Source of the DNA: Cryptomeria japonica
Taxonomy: Eukaryota; Streptophyta; Pinopsida; Cupressales; Cupressaceae
Assembly (NCBI RefSeq): GCF_030272615.1
Contig: NC_081408.1
Location: 623,966,383 to 624,030,382 of the forward strand
Direction of reading: 5' to 3'
Length of the DNA stretch: 64,000 nt
Position numbers and translations under genes: made by a program. This document shows, piece after piece, positions 34,081-44,278 of the stretch. How positions within the stretch are numbered: the stretch's first letter is position 1; each line of letters opens with the position of its first letter. A model generated the notes under the pieces. That model was not told the DNA's origin, ran no database searches, and saw only the letters and a list, made by a program, of their open reading frames with translations.

Positions 34081-34350
34081 AGTTGAAAGGCCAACTGTAG
34101 ATTAATTGAAAACCCAATTGCAGAATGCACTCGAATTAACTAATTCGAACAACAAATTCGAAGAATGCTTTGAATACTCTCTAGCATCCGAAACAGAAAA
34201 CCCTGGACAAGTTGGCCAGCAAGTTGAAAGCCCAACTGTAGATTAATCAAAAACCCAATTGCAGAATGCACTCGAATTAACTAATGCCAACAACAAATCC
34301 AAAGAACGCTTTGAATACCCTCTAGCATTTGAAACAGAAAACCCTGGACA
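34081..34350. repeat. 141-bp tandem duplication
   Basis: AGTTGAAAG(G/C)CCAACTGTAGATTA begins at 34081 and again at 34222. Both copies run through CAGAATGCACTCGAATTAAC to GAAAACCCTGGACAA. The second copy overlaps an 84-codon minus frame (34497-34243) whose first 68 bases look like an ATG exon with a GTAATT donor at about 34430; I cannot name a product. From 34350 to 35041 nothing else is recognised. Confidence 0.85.
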
Positions 34351-35041
34351 ACTCGCCCAACGCACGATACTCTCTACAAATGTTTCTTGCGTCCAGACCC
34401 ATGAATGTTTAACGCAGGCCACAAAAATTACCCTCTGACCAACAATCAATGCTAGAGGCAAACGAATTAAGTTTGCTAACAACCGTACTGTCGCCATCTC
34501 CGCCCAAATTCACCAAAAAAAAAATTTTTAAAATGCCAACACGGACATCAACTCAGTTAAATGGCATTAAATCAACTTGCCTTTCCTTTTCCACACCACC
34601 AGAAAACATGACCGACAAACAAAACGATCCCCAGGAAATAGCAATAACCGACATACTGACTATTTACCGACAAGAAAAGCCCATACTAAGAGCCTATCAG
34701 CTCAACTATTTTCTTACCTTGGGTCTATTGCCCAACAAAATTCAGCTAGAAATAATTTAGAATATATAAGTTATATTAATCTGCCAATGAATCCTCTGAC
34801 ATGTTTCAAGAAGTTATTCATGTTCTCCTGCAGAGATGAGAGCACTTTCATGATGGTACATGATAAGTCTTCAAGATTAATTTGGTTAGCAGACTTTTTG
34901 AAGGAGGTAGCAGAATATCAATCTATAATTATATTCACGCCATAGCTTAGCTCCCACAAAAATGTTACAGTTAAGAATCTGAGTCATCTTTGCCATTTGC
35001 CAGAGACTTTCCTGAGAGGTACTCATAGCTATAGCCGAATT

Positions 35042-36003
35042 TCACTTTGGTTCTATTGCCACTATAAGCTCATTTGAGTAATCACACTCAGCAGCATCTG
35101 ATACAATAGGCATATCATCATGCTGATCTGAAAAGTTGTAATTCTCACCAATAGCTCTTAGCAGATGGTGAACCTCATGCATAGAAGGCCTCTCCTTGTC
35201 TGGAGAAAGAACACAGTTAGTAGCCACTTCCAGAACTTTTGTACAGGCTCTGCATCATATTCCCTGCCAACCAAATCTTTGTCGATGGTTTCCTGAGCAT
35301 TACCATGTTTTGAAAGCTTACTGATCCAATCTACTAAATTACCCTTGAAACTTTCATGTACATTTTCAACTTCAACAGGTTTCTGTCTAGTAACCAACTC
35401 TAGAAGAACAACCCCAAAACTAAAGACATCCCCCTTCAAAGTGGCAACCAAGGTGCGCATGTATTCTGGCGCTGCATAACCCAAATCGCCAAAATCACCA
35501 TTGACAAATGTGCTAAGATGGGTATCTAAAGGATTCACCAACCGAGAAAGCCAAAGTCTGTTATCCTCGGTTCATAATATTCATTCAATAATATAGGCTA
35601 CATTTAGAACTTACATTGCTATGGATAACTCTAGGGTTGCAGCTATGGTGAAGCCAAGCCAATCCTCTAGCTGCAGCAATTGCTATTTTTAACCTTTTGG
35701 GCCAATCTATACTATTACCATCTGACTCAACAACATGAAGTTTTTCGTCCAAGGTTCCATTAGGCATGTGCATGTAAACTAGAAGCTTCTCTCCTTTTGC
35801 AACACAGTAGCCAAAAAGTGGAACCAAATTTCTGTGACGCATTTGCCTAGAGTAATCATTTCAGACTTGGATTTCTTGTTAGTCTGTGTAGATGGTTGCA
35901 ACCTTTTGATTGCTAATAGAGCACCATCGGTCTTTCCGTTCACTTTGTTCGACTTACATACAGGCTCGCTGGGACGTTGTAGCTGAAGCAGTACATAGCA
36001 CAA
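35042..36003 (-). pseudogene. BIR-type LRR receptor-like kinase pseudogene (kinase domain only)
   Basis: Minus-strand frames that together span a kinase domain: an N-lobe with LLAIKRLQPS (the Lys of motif II), then [21 protein letters not shown], then [65 protein letters not shown], and a C-terminal [17 protein letters not shown]. This matches plant BIR/BAK1-interacting kinases, where HRD is already altered (here HSN). Frameshifts occur near 35.84, 35.58 and 35.23 kb. The LRR ectodomain and transmembrane part are absent: what precedes 36003 is unrelated. It has no introns. Confidence 0.9.
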
Positions 36004-36569
36004 CTGGCAACATTAAATGAAATTTACTGCTATTTATTAGCGGCAATCTTTCACCCTTCGATTCGGTGATTTGAAAATGGTTTTTCAGCTAGCTACTGCA
36101 ATCAATAAGGAATAAAATTGTTTTCGGGCGTGAGACAATTTTTCGATCCAAAATTCCCACACAATAAATTCTATCGGATAAAAAGTTGAGATCATCTTGT
36201 TTACTGTAATGCAAATACTAATTGCTAATGGACGCTCCATTTCCATCTATCTGTCCATCGTTACTGCCATGGAGGACATCAAACACATGTAAGAGAGGTT
36301 TTTGTTTAGAAAGATTGATTACATCCTTCTACGACTGATAAACGCCTCTGCATAATAACCACTTCCCAACTCATGAGAGAGGTTATAAAAAGGAGTGTAA
36401 TGTCAATCCCCTCCATCTAAGGGGGTGCATCCACACTACAACTCTCCAACTCATGCACCAAACCCTCTTTTAAAATAATAAATGACCATGTTCACTCTGA
36501 ACATACGAGGAAAGTTTTTTTTTTTAAGTTTGATTGATATATTGATTCAAATGAAAATTTATACCATGA

Positions 36570-36843
36570 ACCTCAGATTTCCAGAAAAAGGCCAAGAGTC
36601 TAAAGACTCAAAATATGAAACTATGTCCCTGAATATACATAGAAAAGGAAAACCAACTCCAAAGCCCTCCAAAAAATTTATGGGCTCGGAGTGGATATAG
36701 AGTTTTACCTCAGATTTCCAGAAAAGGCCAGAGGGTCTAAAGACTCAAAATATGAAACTATGTCCCTGAATATACACAAAAAAGGAAAACCAACTCCAAA
36801 GCCCTCCAAAAAATTTATGGGCTCGGAGTGGATATAGAGTTTT
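36570..36843. repeat. 137-bp tandem duplication near the LINE 3' end
   Basis: ACCTCAGATTTCCAGAAAA begins at 36570 and again at 36707; both copies end GGATATAGAGTTTTAC. They differ at about five positions. It borders the probable 3' end of the LINE. 36004-36569 holds nothing I recognise. Confidence 0.93.
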
Positions 36844-38192
36844 ACTTACATATGCTTATCCTTATCAAATAACTTCGTAAAGCAATCAAAAATTTTAAAA
36901 GTTTGAAGCTATGAAAATGAAAGCATAGCAGAATTTTTATGAAAAGTTTATTTTAACAGAGAGTTTAAAGAAACCAACTAAGGGCTCTAAGATGGCCTCA
37001 AAAAAGGAAAAACCCCAACTAAACACCTATCTAATTAAGATTCCTCTTCTGGCATAGATGGAGGCATTCGAGCTCGGTCTCTTCCAGAACCTCTACGCAA
37101 AGGACGACCCCTTCCACGAGTAGAAGCACGACCAAAACCTCTGCTACCACCTCGCCTACGATGCACTGCTTGGGGGTCCTCTACTTCTATTTTAGGAGGC
37201 AAGACACCATTAAGTTTGGCAAATTCTAAAAATTCTTCTTCCCTACCCAAATCTTCCGGATTATCCCCCAGAAAATGCCATTTTAGGACTTTGAGGCCCA
37301 TACTTGCAAAGGTTTTGTGCTTTTGGAGGTCCTTGCTGGTAAGGTCAAGCAGAAATGGGTAGAATTTGATCAGCTCGCCCTGGACGTTGAAAAGAATTAT
37401 CTCTCTCGGCCGAGGAGCTCCAGAATCATGTCGCGCCTTATTAAGAACCCCTTGCAGTTCGAGCAAGATGTCATCAGGAAATAGTCTTTTGGTGAGGGTC
37501 CAGACTGCTTGTTTGTCAATCTTTAGATCCATGAGGGAGGCGACAAACCGAGATGAGATGATGGTATTGTCTCGAGGGTATTCTTCCCTACTAATATGCC
37601 CACTGCCAAGAATGAGCTTAACGGCCTCGGGGAATAGGAGGAGCCTCTTTAGCCTTAGGTCTGTGATTTTCCTGAAGGAAACTTGACGGGTGGAGGCCGA
37701 GAGAGAGATGGGAGTGTCCGCACCAAAACATGAGATTGGTCTAGGGTAGTGTTGTGACGTTTTCACACATCGCCCCATTGCAAATGGGGACCCATGTTTT
37801 TTTGCTCGTTTTGCTCGTTTTCGCTTTGCTTTTTTAGGGTTTTGTTAGTTTGTTAGTTGTCTGGATTTAGGGTCAAGCCTTAGGGTTTTAATTACCGTCT
37901 TTTCAGGCCAGAATCCAGTCACTTTTGAGAGCTTTTTGAGCTTCCTATCGTAGGATGCAAATTTTGAATGCAATGAATTCGCCAGAATGGTCTAATTTTC
38001 AATTGGAATGTTGATGCAGAGCTTAAATTTGTCCAAGTGTTGAAGATGAAATGCGAATTTTTGTCCAATTGAATATTTTGACCAAATTTTGACATTTTTG
38101 ATTTTTGATCCTAGGCATTTTAAATGATTTGTTTTTGCCTTGTGAAGTGATAAAATGTGTAAAATCATGATATTTTGGCCTGTATGAGCAAA

Positions 38193-40068
38193 ATCGCTCC
38201 TGTCCCTCAGTGAAGGACGGGAGCTCGTTTTCAAATATTTTACTATTCCTGCAGGGTCAAGATGAGTTACGAATTGGAAGTGATGGAGAAAGGCGAGATC
38301 TTTCCATTGAATATAAATTGAAGATTTTCATGAACACAGAAATGTCTCCAGGGGAAAAATCGCTCCTGTCCCTCAGTGAAGGACCGGAGCTACAAATCCA
38401 ATTTTGCTTTGTCCTTGCAGGATTTTAACGTCTTGACAATGTGAAAAGGTCCAAAGAGGTACATTTTATCAAATGAATATAACTTGAAGTGCTGTCGGTG
38501 AGATCAACAGGGTAGCAGGTCCGGCTTGAGTAAGGTCCTGATCCTGAAATTTGGCTAAGTCTGGAATGCCCTGATCCTGAATTTGACTAAGTCTGGAAAC
38601 TGAAAAAACCTCCAAAAACTAGATTTTGCAATATAACTCCTGGAGGTCTGAAACCACTCTCAAACATCCTGAAAGTATATATGGAATATAACTTAAAGTA
38701 TAAGAAAGAAGAAACATAGAAGGAAATGTCACTTATACTTAAATGTTATATTCCATTAAAATTGTCCTAATTGAGAGCGCGAAAAGTCAAATTTCGCTCG
38801 TGTCCTTCTCCAAGGGTCCAGAGCGAAAAGCGCTCCTCTCCCTCTCCAAGGGACCAAGGCGAATCGCTCGTGTCCCTCACCAAGGGACCAGAGCGAAAAT
38901 GATTAGTTGAGCCATTCCTGACCTTGTTCGGACGAATCGAGACATCAAAGGCATGGTGAAGGACGAAATGAGCATGATAGAGCATCCAGACTTGATCAAA
39001 ACAATAAAATGCTTAAGTTCGCTCCTGTCCCTCAGGAAGGGACCAGAGCGATTTTTGTTATAGATGATTTTCTCGCCAAGTTACGACCGATTCCAAGGCA
39101 TGGATGAATGGAAGGACGCATTATGAACCCGTTGAATATAAATCTGGAAGCTAGCAAAGTGAAGTGAAGCATACAAAGCCAAGATCGCTCCTGTCCCTCT
39201 CCAAGGGACCAGGGCGATAAGATGATTATATTGCCGTCCCTCCAAGATCAGGACACTCCAAGGCGAAGAACAAGGTACCAAGGACGTTTCGAAGCATCTC
39301 CATCAAGCACAAAGTTACAAGGATCGCCACATTGAGGGATTTGCTCTAAAATATCCTAATTCGCTCCTGTCCCTCAGGAAGGGACCAGAGCGAAATTTCC
39401 ATAAAGACCAAGATTTTGAAAGTTTAACAAGTATCAAGCCACCAAGAGGAATCAAGGGACGTCATTTCACGCGTTGAAGGTAATGGCAAGTTGAAGAACG
39501 CAAGGACAAGCTCAAAAACTTGAAGTTCGCTCCTGTCCCTCAGGAAGGGACCCGAGCGATATTGATTATATTGGCCAAGTCTCTCAAAATTTACGTCAAG
39601 CCAAGGTTTTGCAAGATGGTAAAAGGTCTAAGACGTCTTTTGAAGGTGATATACCAAAGTGTTGAACGTTAAAATGCTACCAATTTGCACAAAGAGCCTA
39701 TATCACTCCTGTCCTTTGGACAAGGACCAAAGCGATTTTTACTAAAACACTCATGTTCCGTCAAAACCAAGACAAGGCAAAGATAGGCATGGTCAAGGAC
39801 GTCCTTTGGAAGACAATGAATGAAGAACAAAGATCAAAAGTTTGCAAATTTGAGCCAGGACACTAGGATCGCTCCTGTCCCTCAGGAAGGGACCAGGGCG
39901 ATATTACCTCCAAAGGCACTCATTCACACATGCAAGTCAATCTAACTCAAAGGACCCAGCTAAAATGGCGATTTGGACGTAAGGATGAAGACCTTGGACG
40001 TAAAAATTGCAAGAATCATGACCAAATTGATGGATCGCTCCTGTCCCTCAGTCAGGGACCAGGGCGAT
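38193..40068 (+). repeat. Array of 12 two-part hairpins at ~166-bp spacing in the solo LTR U3
   Basis: Each ~35-bp unit reads TCGCTCCTGTCCCT-loop-AGGGACCAGAGCGA, an outer stem (TCGCTC/GAGCGA) and an inner stem (GTCCCT/AGGGAC). Starts: 38193, 38360, 38793, 38830, 38863, 39018, 39183, 39360, 39526, 39702, 39868 and 40034. From 39018 on the step is 165-177 bp. Loops vary (CAGGA, CTCCA, TGGAC, CAGTC). Flanking bases match across the stem: TTCGCTC with GAGCGAA, ATCGCTC with GGGCGAT. Unit 10 has GTCCTT paired with AAGGAC. The ~130 bp between units is not conserved. Confidence 0.95.
38537..38757 (+). repeat. Second copy of the conserved module, inside the hairpin array
   Basis: Matches 5075-5267 with a few small indels and a duplicated CCTGATCCTGAA segment. 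It splits the hairpin array between units 2 and 3. Its terminal inverted repeat (ATGGAATATAAC at 38681, complement ending at 38756) is kept although the loop differs. Confidence 0.88.
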
Positions 40069-41448
40069 GAGGTACGTATCTTCTCACTTTTTCATTTTGG
40101 CGCTTAAAACACATTTTTTAAATTTATTTAAATGCTAGAAAAAATCGATATTTAATTAAAAGCATTTAAATAGCGCATGGTATGTTAATTAATTATTTTG
40201 CCTTGTAAAAATCGAATTTGTCAATTTAAATGATAAAGGCATTTAATTAATTATTTATTAATTAATAAAAATCAAGAGGAGCGCTTAGATAGGGAGGTCG
40301 GCCTTTATTATTTAATTAAAAATCGTTTAAAATTGCTTTATTTCACAAAAGTCGGCCTTAGGGTGAATGATGAGAGGCGCTTATATAAGGGAGGTGAAAG
40401 ATTTTTATTTTCACATTATCATTTTTATCATCTCAAGTGCGATTTAAGGAAGACAAAGGAAGGGCGAAATTATCATTCAAGAAGAGGAGCGAATTCAAGC
40501 AAGGTGGTGCGAACTTGAAGTTTCCATTTGAGCGAAGTTGCCTAGGACGTCAAAGACATATCAAAGATGGCGAAATTGCTAACTTGAAGAGGAGATCACG
40601 TCCAAGACTTGAAGGGTGGCGAAGTTGATAAGAAGAACGTTCTTTTGAAGATCACATCAAGACCATCTTATTTCAAATTTTGCCTAGGCGATTTTATTCA
40701 TTTTGCATTTTAGAGTTAAGCTCTCAAGTAAGGTATGGCAAGATCTCTTGTTTTAATTTCGAATTTTGATTGTCATTGCCTTAATTTTGAATTTTGAAAT
40801 TTTGTTTTTCCTTAGCTCAGTTGTTTTTAGGAAATGATTAATAAAGGACTTATCATTAAGTTTCCTAAAATTTGCTCTCTATCTATTCATTGCAAAATCA
40901 TGTTACTAATTTTGAAATGTTGTGTAGGCATCAAATGGAGGTCTCTTCAAGGAAAATCAAGCCGGATCAAGGACGGTCTTCGCCAGGACGGTCTTCGCCA
41001 GGACGATCAAGCCAAGACAAGGGCGACCTCTTCCAATCCAGCGTTCCAAAGCGAGGCACATCATCCTGCACATCAAGGACAAAAGGAGTTAGAACAAGAG
41101 TTAATTAAAGATAGCCTCTCAACGACATCAAATTGAATATCTAGCAAGCTTCAAGTGTCAGATGAGGTGGCATCCCAGTCATCACTCCTCCAGTCAGTGA
41201 AGTCCACCTCAGCATGTCCAGATTCAATGTACTTAACTCATGGAAGGTGGCACAAACTTCGATGTACCTACCCCGGCTATCCATTGGTCGATTTTTCTAG
41301 AAGGGACATGTGTCCAAGCAATACAATTTTATCATTGGTCAAGCATTAAATGTTATGTAATGGTTGTAACAAACCCTAATTAGGGTTTTCATTGTAAAAT
41401 CTTGGCCATTGATCTTGAATTGATCTAAGCCATCAAATTTTATTGTGG

Positions 41449-41460
41449 GCACTATATAAG
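41449..41460 (+). promoter_or_regulatory. TATA box of the solo LTR
   Basis: CACTATATAAGC, with AAACCCTAATTAGGGTTT (a telomere-repeat-like palindrome) about 75 bp upstream. The related minus-strand LTR at 61133-62186 has the same pair: CTTATATAAA at ~61976 and AAACCCTAATTAGGGTTT at ~62040. Confidence 0.75.
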
Positions 41461-42976
41461 CCCAGGCATTTCATTTGTAAAGGGAAGAATAATTTTAGAT
41501 GATTAGAGAGAGTTGTAAATAGTTGGAAAAGTTAGAATATAGTTGATAGAATAGTAATTAGAGTAGAATAGGAGGACAAGGCAAGAAATTGTTGCCATTG
41601 ATTGTAAACAAACTCCATTTTCATTGAAGTAATGGTGAAATATGTCGTTTTCTTGCAATTTGCATGGTTTCTTGTTGAGTCTTCAATCTTAGATGGTAGA
41701 TGATTAAATGAATGGAGGGAATGTGATTGATTGATGGTGGAATTCGTACATCCATACTACTAGCAGTTTGTTGATTGCAAACTTGCCTTGTGTAGTCGAC
41801 TGGAATCGTTCAGTTTAAGCTCAATTTCAATTTGTCGCCTCTTCATTGATATGCATCAACTTGGATGGTATCTATGCCTGCGGTGATGATTTGAACATCA
41901 TAAAGCTCCCTTAGAAGATCGCACTAGCCTTGTGTAGATGTTCCATTGATATCAAAACAAGATCTAGTTAGAGTTTTGTCAAAGATCAATCATTGCTCCT
42001 ACATTCTTAGTATTAGGATTAGATCCTCTCTTCGCCCTTATCCTTTTTCCATTTTTTTTTTTAATCTAAGTTAGTAAGAGCCTGTGTCCAGCAAAGCAGA
42101 TCGGAAGTTCAATGTAAGTCCCCTTGTGATTCCAGCAAATCACATCATACCACTGGAGCTTGTCCACACGTGGAGACCCCACTAAAAGAACCTTGGAGTC
42201 TACCTAACTGATCCTTTACGCGAATCTTCAGCAGTTAGAGACTATTTTCTCAAGAGAGGATAAGATGCCTATTGGTATTTTATTCTGTGTATGATTGTGT
42301 ACAAAATACACGTCAACAGGTAGACACTCATAATAAATCCAAACGGCTCCTCACCAAACATAGCTTCGAGAATCTGTAGCAGCTTGATCTTCTATGTATG
42401 CGATTGCAGAGATAAACTAGTTGATAATCTTGCAGAGGAAGCTGAATAAAAGCTAGAAGGCACTTTTTTCGACATGCATTAATGAGAAATGCCTTGCAAT
42501 GAATTCGCCTGCAAAGGTGGCAAAGGATATCTGTCTAAAATCATGCCAAATCTCTCGGCTAAAGAGTTAATCTCTATCCAACGAACAGCGCATGCCTCGT
42601 ACTTAGAATGATAGCGGGCCACAGGCTGTCTTTTCGGGATGAGAGTGGGAAAATTTGTTGATAGAAAAGCCAAGATTAGGTGACGTCAGAGATGACGTGT
42701 CAGTTTCAATTCTTAAAGGTGGCGGAAAAGTTTGAATTCAAAGTAGTCGTTTCACCCAACTTTGGTGTAAGAGTTAACGCCTGAGGAATAGAAACAAGAA
42801 ACCACTGTTGGGCAAGTTAGATTAACTATCTAAAGGTTGACCTTTGGAACTTCTGCCCTTCTCTCACCAGAGCAATGGAAGGCCATCTACTATAGATTAA
42901 AAATAAAGTCTGCCTCTAATAGTCTCTTTAGCGAATAATGGAAATACTCTGTAGATTAGCCCTGGCGATTGTCGTC

Positions 42977-43762
42977 CTACTCCCACCAATGAAAAGAAAT
43001 GCCTTCTACTGCAGATTTTGAGAGAGCATATGCCTTTGTATTCGCTTCTCTGTAGATATGTTTAACCTCGTATTGCTCTAATATAGCCAAATTGTCAATT
43101 ATGCTATCCAGAATTGCCTGTAGCCGCCAGTTTGGGGTTTTCTTCAATTTAATTGCATTGATTTCTATCTCTGAATCTCCCTCTACTATGATGTTTCTTA
43201 TCCCATGATCGAGGCAATCCAGTAGGCCTAGAAGTAAAGCTTTGAATTCTGCTATATTATTGGTATTCGGTAGCAATGGCTTGGCCATTTTTCCAATAAT
43301 TGACCCTGAATAATCTCTAACCACATATCCTATACCTGAAGGACTTGGGTTACCTTTGGAGACTCTATCAAAATTTAGTTTGAACCAACCCTGCTTAGGG
43401 GGGGACCATATAGCTTCCTTTCGAGCATTAGGTTTTTCCCCGAATGAAGGAGGAATTTTGATTCCTTGCCAATTATTTCTTATACTATCATCCCAAGAAG
43501 AGAAGATTTTGGAAGAATCTATTGAGAAAGCTAGTTTGCAATTTTTTGTCTCAACAATTGAGGTTTCAATTGAGGTTAAAACTGATTCAAATCTCCTTGC
43601 TTTATTGTCAAAAAGTCTTCGATTCCTTTCTTTCCAAATTTCCCAAATAAGGCAGGAAGGAGAAATTTCCAAAATCTGGCCTAAAGTGCTTTCCTTAGAA
43701 GGAAGAGGTCGGCATTGAAAAAGAGAGACTATATCATTAGGAAGGGTTGATATCCACCCCAA
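42977..43762 (-). pseudogene. LINE ORF2 C-terminal RNase H domain
   Basis: The 261-codon frame ends ORF2. About 120 residues in begins the RNase H fold common in plant L1 elements: FKLNFD (here WFKLNFDRVSKGNPSPSG, first Asp), GYVVRDYSGSIIG, NNIAEFKALLLGL (Glu), IIVEGDSEI (Asp) and YREANTKAYALS. In active relatives the last motif has Asp before the Ala-Leu; here that position is Tyr, so a catalytic residue appears lost. It is continuous with zf-RVT upstream apart from a TAG at 43781. Confidence 0.85.
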
Positions 43763-43780
43763 TTTTGCACAAAGCCATTG

Positions 43781-44278
43781 CTAGCATTTTGAGGCAAAAG
43801 GGCAATTCAAGAGAAGGTGATCAATTGTCTCTTCATGGGTTTTGCACAAGATGCATCTTGAGGGTCCTTCAGAGCCCATTTTAGTAAATCTTTCTGCAGT
43901 GGGAATCCTCTTTTTGAAGGCCAACCATGCAAAGATTCCTACTTTTGGGATGATCTTACTACTCCAAAAGAGCCTAATTAGAATATCTTGTTCCTCTTCT
44001 CTTCCCAAAGTTAACTAGAACCCTATAGCCATCTTTAGCATTATATTGACCTGTTTTCGAGCAAGCCCATATAAGAGTATCTTTCCCTCTTCTAGGATTA
44101 ATATTTCTTACTCTTATAGAAGTTGATTGATTTTAGCAATTGGAATAGGCAATCCTTCCATAGGCTTCCAGCTCCATCCTTGCATGCTAGAGGTCCTTTC
44201 CAAGACCATATAATCGCTAACCGAGATCCCCAGTGTTGTTGAAGCTAGTGCTTAGCTGTTGGAATGTTAAGAGAGCTT
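43781..44278 (-). pseudogene. LINE ORF2 zf-RVT domain and linker
   Basis: The frame 44008-43781 reads FWSSKIIPKVGIFAWLAFK, RIPTAERF and CILCKTHEETIDHLLLNC, the zinc-binding zf-RVT domain that follows RT in plant LINEs. The stretch 44278-44009 is linker with frame breaks. A TAG at 43781 ends the frame before the RNase H part. Confidence 0.87.

Larger units (their letters stand above)
37750..42318 (+). mobile_element. Solo LTR, 4.57 kb, with perfect 5-bp TSD
   Basis: Starts TGTTGTGACGTTTTC and ends ACGTCAACA, an inverted terminal match. GGTAG flanks it on both sides (37745-37749 and 42319-42323). No primer site, polypurine tract or coding region lies inside, so it is a solo LTR left by LTR-LTR recombination. 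The 5' end carries the perfect hairpin CCCCATTGCAAATGGGG. The body has a hairpin array (38193-40068) and the shared module; a TATA box at ~41452 places U3 on the left and R-U5 on the right. A second copy of the 3' portion lies at 61133 onward in reverse. Plus orientation is set by the TATA box. Confidence 0.93.
37035..42673 (-). pseudogene. Third ORF downstream of LINE ORF2, unknown function, split by a solo LTR
   Basis: A continuous minus-strand frame runs from about 42673 to 42319. After removal of the LTR and one TSD copy it continues from 37749 to 37035, about 350 codons. The frame carries TAA at 42479 and TAG at 42392. I recognise no family in the main body (for example LRLKRLLLFPEAVKLILG and FPDDILLELQGVLNKARHDS). 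The last ~50 residues are RG-rich (GGSRGFGRASTRGRGRP), as in RNA-binding tails, ending MPEEES. Downstream is a T-rich leader and TAAAATAAACTTTT, a plausible LINE 3' UTR. It begins ~300 bp after the ORF2 stop. It could be part of the LINE or an unrelated host gene that was already there. Confidence 0.5.

Noticed and set aside
34243-34497. Minus ORF with an organelle-targeting-like start
   Set aside because: An ATG and a donor-like GTAATT are visible, but no downstream exon or family match; the rest is the 141-bp tandem repeat.
38193-40068. CRISPR-like look of regularly spaced palindromic repeats
   Set aside because: The DNA is plant nuclear, spacers are ~130 bp and repeats are degenerate, no cas genes are present, and the array lies inside an LTR with its own TSD.
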